Shown here piece after piece: positions 1-6,413 of a DNA stretch of 13,399 nt. The notes under the pieces were generated by a model. The model saw nothing but the letters and a program-made list of their open reading frames with translations. It ran no database searches and was not told the DNA's origin. Both the position numbers and the translations under genes were made by a program. Source of the DNA: Oscillospiraceae bacterium (GTDB lineage Bacteria > Bacillota_A > Clostridia > Oscillospirales > Oscillospiraceae); contig JAFQPT010000262.1 of assembly GCA_017411665.1 (NCBI GenBank), positions 1-13,399 of the forward strand. Direction: 5' to 3'. Position 1 is the first letter of the stretch, and the number at the start of each line of letters is the position of its first letter.

Positions 1-88
1 CATCCCGAGCGTAGTCGAGGGATCCCCCGAATCATTGGCGTATTGAATGGGGGATTCCTCGATTCCGCTTCGCTTCACTCGGAATGAC
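1..88. repeat. Palindromic intergenic repeat, copy A (left edge cut by window)
   Basis: The two ends are imperfect inverted complements: CCGAGCGTAGTCGAGG near the left and CCTCGATTCC...CACTCGG near the right, closing with GGAATGAC. The core at 31-62 is an exact 32-base reverse complement of 9075-9106 in copy B. There is no coding potential. It resembles the short non-autonomous palindromic elements scattered between genes in gut Clostridia; no transposase is visible nearby. The left end probably continues for a few bases outside the window. Confidence 0.75.
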
Positions 89-125
89 AGATAATTTTGG
101 GAGAGCACCTCGTACTTTCTAACGT

Positions 126-142
126 CTCTTCAAATTCCGATT
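126..142. repeat. 17-base repeat CTCTTCAAATTCCGATT, copy 1
   Basis: This 17-mer occurs again exactly at 6315-6331. Both copies lie just outside a palindromic intergenic repeat (1-88 and 6160-6298). The rest of 89-236 shows no gene or other clear element. Confidence 0.5.
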
Positions 143-236
143 AATTTATCTATGTGATGGGAAGCGGAACCCACGTTTTCCACCGCACATACGTTGCCGT
201 GCTTCCGTATAGCGAGGCAGGAACTGTCCGTACGAA

Positions 237-272
237 CGGAAAAACAGGCACAGCGTTCGCCGCTGTGCCTGT
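237..272 (-). terminator. Rho-independent terminator of the dlt-like operon
   Basis: A perfect 12-bp stem (244-255 with 261-272, ACAGGCACAGCG against CGCTGTGCCTGT) encloses a 5-base loop. On the minus strand it is followed by TTTTCCG, a short U tract. It begins 8 bases past the stop codon of the SGNH gene, which fixes the 3' end of the five-gene operon. Confidence 0.85.
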
Positions 273-279
273 AATCCTT

Positions 280-1404
280 TTATTTTTCAGCCAATGTGTC
301 GAGCAGCTCGGGGCTTTCCGACAGCCAAAGGTCGGTGCCGTTTTTCATACAGCTGTCAGCGTATGCATAGAAGCGGTGGGTGGTATCCACAGCGTAATTC
401 CATGCAGCGCGCTGCTCTGCTGTCTGCTTCATGGGGGTTACATCGTAGTCGCTGACGATGAGATTGCCCAGATAATCGGTGAGCTTCTGCTGTCCGTATA
501 CATTCAGATGGTCGCTGTTGTAGAAGTCGGTCAGATAGTCCAAACCGATGTCTGCGGTGCGTGCGTCCAAATCCAGGAATGCAAATCCGTATTCCCCGAC
601 GATTTCCCCTGCACGCTTTGCCTGTCGATAGCTGTACAGGGTGCCGTCGTCCACCAGCTTATGGGGGCAGCGCAGGAACACCACGTTCAGCTGCTCCGCC
701 TTGCAGTAGTCGAGAAGCTCTCTCAGATACTGCTCGGACAAATCGGTGATGGGCTCGGTTTTGCTGTCCGCAGCCTTGTCCAAATCCAGCACAGGGGCAG
801 TGTCTGTGACGGTGCGGGTGTAGATGCCCTTGAGCAGGGAAGGTGCGCCGTAGGACCGGGTCTTCATGTCCAGACGATACTTCAAATCTCCGAGATTCTT
901 CCAGTCACCGTGGTACTTGATGAAGGGGAAGAAGCAGCTGAGCTTGTCGGCGTAGTCATATGCCATGATGGTGCGGATTTTGTTTTCCGACCAGGGAATG
1001 CTTTCGGTGTAAATGCGCAGACGCGCTTCGTCGCGGAGCATATCGTCATTGCTGTACAGGAAGCCGTTGAGCTCCACCAGGATCAATTGAGGAGACTGGA
1101 CGGAGGTGATTTCCTTCAGCTGAGACAGATACAGGCTGCCGGGGTTGGCATCCTGAGCGTAGAGATAAGATGTGAAGCCGTAGTGCGCATAAGCGTATGC
1201 GGGAGAGAAGTCCGCAAACAGCTCACTGGCACCCAGCAGCACCACGTCCATGGACTGTTCGGGTTCGTTGTAGAAATCGTGGATGCGGTCGGTGTTGGAG
1301 TCTGCGTAGCTGAACAGCAGGCTCTGGGTGAGCAGCAATACGATGAGGATGGGCAGCAGCAATGCGGCACATTTCAAAATTCGAGTCATAGTCATTTGTT
1401 TCAT
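280..1404 (-). CDS. DltD-like SGNH-fold membrane-anchored protein, last gene of the dlt-like operon
   Basis: The protein has 374 residues. An N-terminal hydrophobic segment (about 11-31) would anchor it in the membrane with the remainder outside the cell. The SGNH hydrolase features are the block I motif VVLLGASE with candidate nucleophile Ser60, and the C-terminal block NSDHLN with Asp298-His299. Partners of MBOAT acyltransferases such as DltD and AlgX/AlgJ have this layout, and in those systems they help pass the acyl group to the polymer. The start is ATG at 1404, preceded by AGAGGTG with a 6-base spacer; the site begins at the MBOAT stop codon, 11 bases upstream, so the two are probably translationally coupled. 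Overall similarity to true DltD looks weak by eye, so I assign role rather than orthology. It could equally be an esterase or acetyl-type transferase partner. Confidence 0.78.
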   Translation of the reverse strand: MKQMTMTRILKCAALLLPILIVLLLTQSLLFSYADSNTDRIHDFYNEPEQSMDVVLLGASELFADFSPAYAYAHYGFTSYLYAQDANPGSLYLSQLKEITSVQSPQLILVELNGFLYSNDDMLRDEARLRIYTESIPWSENKIRTIMAYDYADKLSCFFPFIKYHGDWKNLGDLKYRLDMKTRSYGAPSLLKGIYTRTVTDTAPVLDLDKAADSKTEPITDLSEQYLRELLDYCKAEQLNVVFLRCPHKLVDDGTLYSYRQAKRAGEIVGEYGFAFLDLDARTADIGLDYLTDFYNSDHLNVYGQQKLTDYLGNLIVSDYDVTPMKQTAEQRAAWNYAVDTTHRFYAYADSCMKNGTDLWLSESPELLDTLAEK

Positions 1405-1415
1405 GTGCGCACCTC

Positions 1416-3038
1416 TTAAAACTGCATATAGACAAAGGCGGTGGGGTCAAAGCCGGGGCCGTAAATACCGAACACCAGCAGTGCCAGAATCCCCGTCAGC
1501 AGGAATATGTAGCGCACCGCAAAGTGCTGTTCATCCAGCATCTGTCGGATGGTGGTGTGGCTGTTGCGTTCCTGAATGACGCTGATGACAAACAGGAAGC
1601 CCGTGCAAACCATCAGCAGCAGGTAATCCAGTTTACCCAGACCCAAGGAAGCGATTTCCGCTGCGCCCACAGACAGATTCTGGTCGGTGAGGGCCAGAGC
1701 AAAGGTGTGCATAGATTGGGTCAGGTCGGGTGCCACGTCAAATACATAGCCCACCAGCACCACAAGGAAGGTGCGCAGCATTTGGAACACGCGGAAGCCG
1801 AGAGATTTTGCGTTGAGCTTCAGTTTTTCCGTCAGCTCGTCGAACTTGGGTTCCAGCAGAGTGGACAGCATAATGATGCCGCCGTTCCACAGACCGAAGG
1901 CCACATATTTCCAGTTGGCACCGTGCCACACACCCACAAGGAAGAATACCACCAGAGACGCAAAGCTGGTAGGCAGCACCTTGGATACATGTGCACCGAA
2001 TTCGGTCTGCCCGAACTTCGTTGCCTTCAGCTTTTTGCTGACTTCGATGAACTTCTTGGACAGCGCCAGAGGGTAGAATACGTATTCCTTCATCCATGCG
2101 CCCAGTGTGATGTGCCATCTGCGCCAGTAATCGTTGATGGAGGTGGCAAAGTAGGGGCGGTTGAAGTTTTTGACCATGTCAATGCCCAGAATCTGAGCGA
2201 CACCGCGGGAGATGTCAATGCCGCCGGAGAAGTCGGTGTACAGCTGCAGGGCATACAGCAGCACGGTGAAGGTGAGTGTGGTGCCGCCGAAGCCTGCGTA
2301 GTCTGCCACAACGGCGTTGATGGCGATGACGGCGCGGTCGGCAATGACCAGCTTCTTGAAGAAGCCCCACAAAATCAGCTCCAGACCGTGCTTGCAGCGG
2401 GTAAAGTCGAAGGAATGGGGTTCATACAGCTGATGCGCCAGCTGGTCATAAAAGCTGATGGGACCCTGTACGATTTGGGGGAAGAAGGACACAAACAGTG
2501 CGAACTTCCCGAGATTGCGCTCCGCAGGGGTTTTGTCCCAGTACACGTCCACCACATAGCCGACGGACTGGAAGGTGTAGAAGGAAATACCCAGAGGCAG
2601 CAGCAGACGCAGAGTGGGTACGGAGAAGCTGAGCTTCCATGCACCCAACAGGTCGTTGAGGCTGCCTGCGAAGAAGTTGTAGTATTTCAAAAAGGCGAGG
2701 ATGCCCAGATTGAGAATCAGAGCAGCCAGCATGACCTTCTTTTTCCCGGATTTCAGCTGCTCCTTGTAGGCCTTTTTGGTTTCTTTGTCCCAGTCCTTTT
2801 TGTGCTCCTTCAGCTCCGCCTTGCCTGCCAGCGCAATATCCTCAATGCGGATGGCGGCAGAATAGGTGGTGACTGTGGTCAGCAGCAGAAACAGGGCAAG
2901 GCGATAGCTTGCGATGAGATAAAACACATAGCTTGCCGCCAGCAGGACCGTCCACTGATGCTGTTTCTTGGGAAACAGGAAGTAGACCACTGCCACAAGG
3001 CAGACAAACAAAATAAAATTCAGAGAAGTATAGCTCAT
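1416..3038 (-). CDS. MBOAT family membrane O-acyltransferase (DltB/AlgI-like)
   Basis: This 540-residue polytopic membrane protein carries the MBOAT hallmarks: PLGISFYTFQ at about 148-157, YWRRWHITLGAWMKEYV at 304-320 with conserved His309, and VGVWHGANW at 368-376 with the presumed catalytic His372. MBOAT proteins of this class take an acyl group from a cytosolic thioester donor and move it across the membrane to an extracellular hydroxyl, with an SGNH partner. Here the donor would be the carrier protein encoded upstream. The protein is longer than a typical DltB (about 400 residues), partly because of a very Lys/Glu-rich cytosolic-looking stretch at about 73-101. I chose ATG 3038 over the GTG at 3047 because GGGGTGG lies 5 bases before the ATG, whereas it would abut the GTG. 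It begins 12 bases after the decarboxylase stop. Confidence 0.88.
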   Translation of the reverse strand: MSYTSLNFILFVCLVAVVYFLFPKKQHQWTVLLAASYVFYLIASYRLALFLLLTTVTTYSAAIRIEDIALAGKAELKEHKKDWDKETKKAYKEQLKSGKKKVMLAALILNLGILAFLKYYNFFAGSLNDLLGAWKLSFSVPTLRLLLPLGISFYTFQSVGYVVDVYWDKTPAERNLGKFALFVSFFPQIVQGPISFYDQLAHQLYEPHSFDFTRCKHGLELILWGFFKKLVIADRAVIAINAVVADYAGFGGTTLTFTVLLYALQLYTDFSGGIDISRGVAQILGIDMVKNFNRPYFATSINDYWRRWHITLGAWMKEYVFYPLALSKKFIEVSKKLKATKFGQTEFGAHVSKVLPTSFASLVVFFLVGVWHGANWKYVAFGLWNGGIIMLSTLLEPKFDELTEKLKLNAKSLGFRVFQMLRTFLVVLVGYVFDVAPDLTQSMHTFALALTDQNLSVGAAEIASLGLGKLDYLLLMVCTGFLFVISVIQERNSHTTIRQMLDEQHFAVRYIFLLTGILALLVFGIYGPGFDPTAFVYMQF

Positions 3039-3050
3039 GTGCGCCACCCC

Positions 3051-4241
3051 TTACAGAAACAGCATGGGGGTGTTGAAGGGGTCGCTGAGAAGCATACGGC
3101 GAATCATGGTCAGCCCATCTGCCTCGGAGTACACGTGTATCTCGGGCATCTCTCTGCTCAGAAATACGGACATGCCTTCCATGACGGAGTAGGCACCTGT
3201 GCGGTGGAATACCAGAATGTCCCCGATTTGCAGGTCGGTCAGCTGTGCGTTGCGTGCCAGTACGTCGGCGGTGGTGCACAGACTGCCGCACAGAGTCCAG
3301 GGCTTTGCTTCGGTTTCTCCTGCGGTGCGGTCACCCTTGATGTGGGTCATCACGGGAATCTGCATGCCTTGGATCTGACCGTCGTACTTCAGCTGGTTGA
3401 GACCGCCGTCTACGATGGCATAGTGAATATCCTGATTGGTCTTGGTGTCCATGACCTTGGTGACGTAGTATCCGCAGGGCGCAGCGAAGAAGCGGCCCAT
3501 TTCCACAGTCAGCTCTGTCAGCTCCGCAACCTCGCGAATCTTCTCGCTGATGTCGCCGAGACGCGCCTGCTCGGCCTCGTCAGCCTCGGCAGTGAAGTAG
3601 TCCACAGCCAGACCCGTGCCGTATTCCAGACGCTGTGCTTTAAAGCCGTGCTCTGCATCCAGCTTGCGGAAGAAGTCCATGAGATCGTCCAGTTCCTTGA
3701 TGATGGCCTTGGCCTTGCGCTTCTGGGTGCCGGAGAAGTAGTGGATACCCACGATTTCGATGCCCGCATAGTCGCTGCGGCGGTCGATGATGTGCAGCAC
3801 ATCCGCCTCGTCCAGACCGAACTGGCTGCCTGCGGTCAAACGCACCAGCACGGGTACGACGATGCCGCGAGCCAGTGCGGCTTCGTTGATGAGGTCCATA
3901 TGCAGGTAGCTTTCCGCGGTGAAAACGCCCACCTTATCGTCTATGGCCCGTTCCACATCGGCCTTGGTCTTGTTGACACCGGAGAAAATGACCATGTCCA
4001 TGTCGATGCCCAGCTGCTCGCAGATGGTCAGCTCACCGGGGCTGCAGACCTCGATTTTTTGGAAGGTGTCGGGCAGATACTTCAGCAGGAAGGGGTTGGC
4101 CTTAATGGAGAAGCACAGACCCGTCTTTTCACCGAAAGCATCCCGCACCAGTCGGGCACGGGCGGCGAATTCGTCCGTATCAAAGATGTAGGCCGGGGTG
4201 TTGATCCGGCCTGCAAATGTGTTCAGTACGCTCTGCTGCAT
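3051..4241 (-). CDS. PLP-dependent decarboxylase, fold type III (Orn/DAP/Arg decarboxylase group 2), dlt-operon associated
   Basis: The 396-residue protein has an alanine racemase-like TIM barrel followed by a C-terminal beta domain. Visible motifs are CFSIKANP with PLP-binding Lys47, GIHYFSGTQ at 165-173 with the His that stacks on the cofactor ring, VEMGR at 246-250 for phosphate and pyridine contacts, CGSLCTTADVL at 318-328 with Cys322, and GAYSVMEG at 349-356 with Tyr351. The family removes the alpha-carboxylate of amino acids such as diaminopimelate, ornithine and arginine. Relatives including BtrK of butirosin biosynthesis act on a glutamyl group already bound to a carrier protein. Here the gene starts one base after the carrier gene's stop, which favours a carrier-linked substrate over lysine biosynthesis. 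ATG 4241 is preferred to the upstream in-frame codon at 4265 because AGGAC precedes it and the family N-terminus fits. The substrate cannot be read from sequence. Confidence 0.85.
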   Translation of the reverse strand: MQQSVLNTFAGRINTPAYIFDTDEFAARARLVRDAFGEKTGLCFSIKANPFLLKYLPDTFQKIEVCSPGELTICEQLGIDMDMVIFSGVNKTKADVERAIDDKVGVFTAESYLHMDLINEAALARGIVVPVLVRLTAGSQFGLDEADVLHIIDRRSDYAGIEIVGIHYFSGTQKRKAKAIIKELDDLMDFFRKLDAEHGFKAQRLEYGTGLAVDYFTAEADEAEQARLGDISEKIREVAELTELTVEMGRFFAAPCGYYVTKVMDTKTNQDIHYAIVDGGLNQLKYDGQIQGMQIPVMTHIKGDRTAGETEAKPWTLCGSLCTTADVLARNAQLTDLQIGDILVFHRTGAYSVMEGMSVFLSREMPEIHVYSEADGLTMIRRMLLSDPFNTPMLFL

Positions 4242-4242
4242 C

Positions 4243-4470
4243 TTATTCGTCCTGCAGCTGTTCAATCAGTTCCATCATCGCTTCTGCGGAATTGAAGTTT
4301 TCGGGAATCAGATGATTGGGCTTGATTTCAATGTCAAAGGCATCGTTGAGCTCTGCAACCAGAGATACGATGTCGAAGGAGTCCAGAATGCCGTTGGCAA
4401 TCAGACCGGTTTCCAGTTCAAAGTCTACGTCGGGGCGCAGTTCTTCCAGAATTTCCATCAGTTCGTTCAT
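4243..4470 (-). CDS. Acyl/aminoacyl carrier protein (DltC-like)
   Basis: This is a 75-residue acidic helical protein. The motif GILDSFDIVSLV at 27-38 is a carrier-protein phosphopantetheine attachment site, with Ser31 following Asp30, as in the DSF/DSL motif. Size and charge match DltC (about 78 residues). It should receive an aminoacyl group from the adenylating enzyme encoded 32 bases upstream and present it to the decarboxylase and the MBOAT protein. The ATG at 4470 has an excellent site, AAAGGAG, 7 bases before it, so the longer open frame extending upstream into the adenylating-enzyme gene is not used. No separate phosphopantetheinyl transferase gene is present in the window, so that function must be supplied elsewhere. 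Confidence 0.9.
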   Translation of the reverse strand: MNELMEILEELRPDVDFELETGLIANGILDSFDIVSLVAELNDAFDIEIKPNHLIPENFNSAEAMMELIEQLQDE

Positions 4471-4502
4471 GTTTCTTTCTCCTTTAGAAGTATGGTTTTC
4501 TG

Positions 4503-6008
4503 TTATTTGAAGTATGTTTTCATGGTTTGCATATCGGGCTTGCCGTTGGGCAGGCGGGGCAGTGCCTCCAGCTTCACCAGCTTTCTGGGCACCATAAAGG
4601 CGGGCAGCACCTTGCGGAAGTACAGGGTGATTTCCTTGGAGGAGGCGTCCCCTGTGTAGAACAGGTACAGCAGCTCTTTTTCCTTGTGGTACAGCGCGCA
4701 GCACTCGGTCACGCCGCCCACCTGCAGGGCAGTCTGTTCGATTTCGCCCAGCTCGATGCGGTGACCCATGTGCTTGATCTGGCGGTCCATGCGTCCGTGG
4801 AACTGCAGGTTGCCGTTTTCGTCCCAGCGGCCAAGGTCGCCTGTCTTGTAAATCAGCTCGCGGTAATTGGGGTTCAGCGGATTCTGGGTGAAGGACTCTG
4901 CGGTACGTACGGGGTCACCGTAGTAGCCCAGTGCCAGCACAGGCCCTGTGACGCAAATCTGACCTACCTCACCGTCGGGCACGGCGGTGTCGTCCTCGCT
5001 CAGCAGCAGGATGCCGTAGTTTTCGTAGGGCTTGCCGATGGGCAGCACGGTGTCGTCGCTCACCTTGCCCTCCACCACGTAGTAGGTGCAGGATGCGGTG
5101 GCTTCCGTGGGGCCGTACTGGTTGACGTACAGCACATGGGGCAGTGCCTCCTGCCAGATTCTCAGATATTTGCAGGGCATCACGGAACCGGAGAAGCAGA
5201 CCTTCTTGAGGTATTCGGGTTTGCTGACCTCGAAGCCGCCCAGCTTGGCAGGCAGCTCAATACCCGCAACGCTCCAGCACAGGGTGGTGACCTTGTGCGC
5301 GTTCAGCGTGTCAAACAGCTGTGTGGGCATGGAAAATTCATTCTTGGGAATGACCACAGTGCTTGCGCCCAGCTTCAAGGGGATGTAGATATCGCGGATG
5401 GCGGCAATGTAGTCAAAAGGAGACTGGTTGCCCAGAATATCCGTATCCTGCATGTCCATGACCTTGCAGAAGCCGTTGATGTAGTGCATCAAGGACTGGT
5501 GTGCGGTGATGACACCCTTGGGCACGCCTGTGGAGCCGGAGGTGAAAATCACATACAGGGGAGAGGTGGGCAGCAGGGCAGAGGAAGCCTTTGCCAGCAG
5601 TGCCTCATCAATGGGGTTATCTGTAATGTCGTCGGACACGATGATTTCCCCGTCAAATTCCAACTGACGGGCAATGTCCAGAAAGTCCTTGTCTACCAGC
5701 ATGTGCTTGGCCTTGATGACGCCCAGAATCTGATTCAGACGGCTGACAGGCATGGTGGCATCCATGGGAGCATAGAAGCAGCCTGCGCGGACAACGCCCA
5801 GAAACAGAGCGGGGGTCACGACATGGCGTCCGCTCATGACCACCACGGGGCTGCCGCAGGGGACGCAGGAAGCCAGATAGGTGCCGACGGACTTGGTAAT
5901 GCGGTCAAATTCGCCGAAGGTCAGGCTGCGGCTGCTGTCGGTGAATACGGTTTTGTCTGCGTATTCACGGGCGGTGCGGTCCAGCCAGACCAGTACAGTT
6001 TCGTTCAT
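4503..6008 (-). CDS. Amino acid adenylating enzyme, DltA-like (carrier protein ligase)
   Basis: A 501-residue stand-alone adenylation domain of the ANL superfamily. Core motifs run in order: FTSGSTGVPKG at 155-165 (ATP phosphates), SPFDY with Asp199 expected to hold the substrate amine, NQYGPTEAT at 296-304, YKTGDLGRW at 387-395, HGRMDRQIK at 404-412 and LPNGKPD with catalytic Lys490. Length matches DltA. It would activate an amino acid as an aminoacyl-AMP and transfer it to the carrier protein encoded next. The pocket differs from DltA: the segment CFSGSVMP has Ser273 where DltA (FCGE) has the Cys that selects D-alanine, and FDYIAAIRDIY is two residues longer than in DltA. A substrate other than D-alanine is therefore plausible. 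ATG 6008 is preferred to ATG 6029 because GAGAAG precedes it and the protein then begins as family members do. Confidence 0.87.
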   Translation of the reverse strand: MNETVLVWLDRTAREYADKTVFTDSSRSLTFGEFDRITKSVGTYLASCVPCGSPVVVMSGRHVVTPALFLGVVRAGCFYAPMDATMPVSRLNQILGVIKAKHMLVDKDFLDIARQLEFDGEIIVSDDITDNPIDEALLAKASSALLPTSPLYVIFTSGSTGVPKGVITAHQSLMHYINGFCKVMDMQDTDILGNQSPFDYIAAIRDIYIPLKLGASTVVIPKNEFSMPTQLFDTLNAHKVTTLCWSVAGIELPAKLGGFEVSKPEYLKKVCFSGSVMPCKYLRIWQEALPHVLYVNQYGPTEATASCTYYVVEGKVSDDTVLPIGKPYENYGILLLSEDDTAVPDGEVGQICVTGPVLALGYYGDPVRTAESFTQNPLNPNYRELIYKTGDLGRWDENGNLQFHGRMDRQIKHMGHRIELGEIEQTALQVGGVTECCALYHKEKELLYLFYTGDASSKEITLYFRKVLPAFMVPRKLVKLEALPRLPNGKPDMQTMKTYFK

Positions 6009-6056
6009 AGTCAAACTTCTCTTTCTCATGTGAAGTGTACATAGTTAATCAAAATA

Positions 6057-6085
6057 ATTGTAATGTAAACCCTATCAAAAGTCAA
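6057..6085 (-). promoter_or_regulatory. Sigma-A promoter of the dlt-like operon
   Basis: Read on the minus strand, TTGACT (6080-6085) and TACAAT (6057-6062) are separated by exactly 17 bases, each one mismatch from consensus. Transcription would begin near 6050, leaving a leader of roughly 40 bases before ATG 6008. No obvious operator palindrome overlaps it. Confidence 0.75.
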
Positions 6086-6159
6086 CGAAAAGGACAGGAT
6101 TCAAGAGGTTGTTTGCAGAAAGATAAACAAGAATTTGAAGGGAAGAGTTAAAAGAGGCG

Positions 6160-6298
6160 CTTGGCTCCCCTTCGATAAGGGGAGCTGGCATTTTGCGCAG
6201 CAAAATGACTGAGAGGTCGATTTTACAAACGTCTCCGCATGTTTTTCGACCTCTCCACCGCAAGCGGTCCCCATCCCCTTCGCAAGGGGAGGCAAGGT
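6160..6298. repeat. Nested palindromic intergenic repeat (multi-hairpin element)
   Basis: Several hairpins are stacked inside one large inverted repeat. Outer arms are TTGGCTCCCCTT (6161-6172) against AAGGGGAGGCAAGG (6284-6297); inner arms are GAGGTCG (6213-6219) against CGACCTC (6247-6253). Each arm itself folds: CTCCCCTT...AAGGGGAG near 6165-6184, ATTTTGC-GCA-GCAAAAT at 6190-6206, ACCGC-AA-GCGGT at 6257-6268, and CCCCTT-CGC-AAGGGG at 6275-6289. Such structures are widespread non-coding repeats in gut Firmicutes and can form a stable RNA or cruciform. It is non-autonomous and carries no gene. Confidence 0.75.
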
Positions 6299-6314
6299 TG
6301 CGGCAGTTTACCAA

Positions 6315-6331
6315 CTCTTCAAATTCCGATT
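6315..6331. repeat. 17-base repeat CTCTTCAAATTCCGATT, copy 2
   Basis: Exact second copy of the 17-mer at 126-142, in the same orientation, lying 16 bases outside the palindromic element. Confidence 0.5.
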
Positions 6332-6370
6332 TGTCGGGCGGTCAATTTGCTGCCCGTGTTTGTCTGAGCG

Positions 6371-6408
6371 AATTAAAAAATCCAAGCTGCAGTTTGCAGC
6401 TTGGATTT
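6371..6408 (-). terminator. Rho-independent terminator of the symporter gene
   Basis: A perfect 14-bp stem (6378-6391 with 6395-6408) around a 3-base loop, rich in AGCTGCA at the tip. On the minus strand it runs into TTTAATT, so it acts on transcripts from the symporter gene, whose stop codon is 5 bases upstream. It separates the symporter from the dlt-like operon. Confidence 0.85.
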
Positions 6409-6413
6409 CCGAT

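Larger units (their letters stand above)
6009..6413. other. 405-base intergenic region between symporter and dlt-like operon
   Basis: It holds the dlt-like operon promoter (6057-6085), a nested palindromic repeat (6160-6298), a 17-base repeat (6315-6331) and the symporter terminator (6371-6408). The short open frames here lack ribosome binding sites and cross the palindromes, so I see no gene. Confidence 0.7.

Noticed and set aside
154..1419. 421-codon plus-strand open frame opposite the SGNH gene
   Set aside because: It mirrors the minus-strand gene, has Cys/His/Gln-rich shadow composition and no ribosome binding site, while the minus-strand frame has a clear family match and spacing.
3051..4241. 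Decarboxylase as LysA of lysine biosynthesis
   Set aside because: The fold fits, but it lies inside a ligase/carrier/MBOAT operon, its His motif differs from the usual diaminopimelate decarboxylase form, and no lysine pathway gene is nearby. Not excluded entirely.
1524..4295. 923-codon plus-strand open frame
   Set aside because: It spans antisense to the MBOAT, decarboxylase and carrier genes, ignores their boundaries, and has low-complexity shadow composition.
4527..6044. 505-codon plus-strand open frame opposite the adenylating enzyme
   Set aside because: Antisense shadow; the minus-strand product carries all adenylation core motifs.
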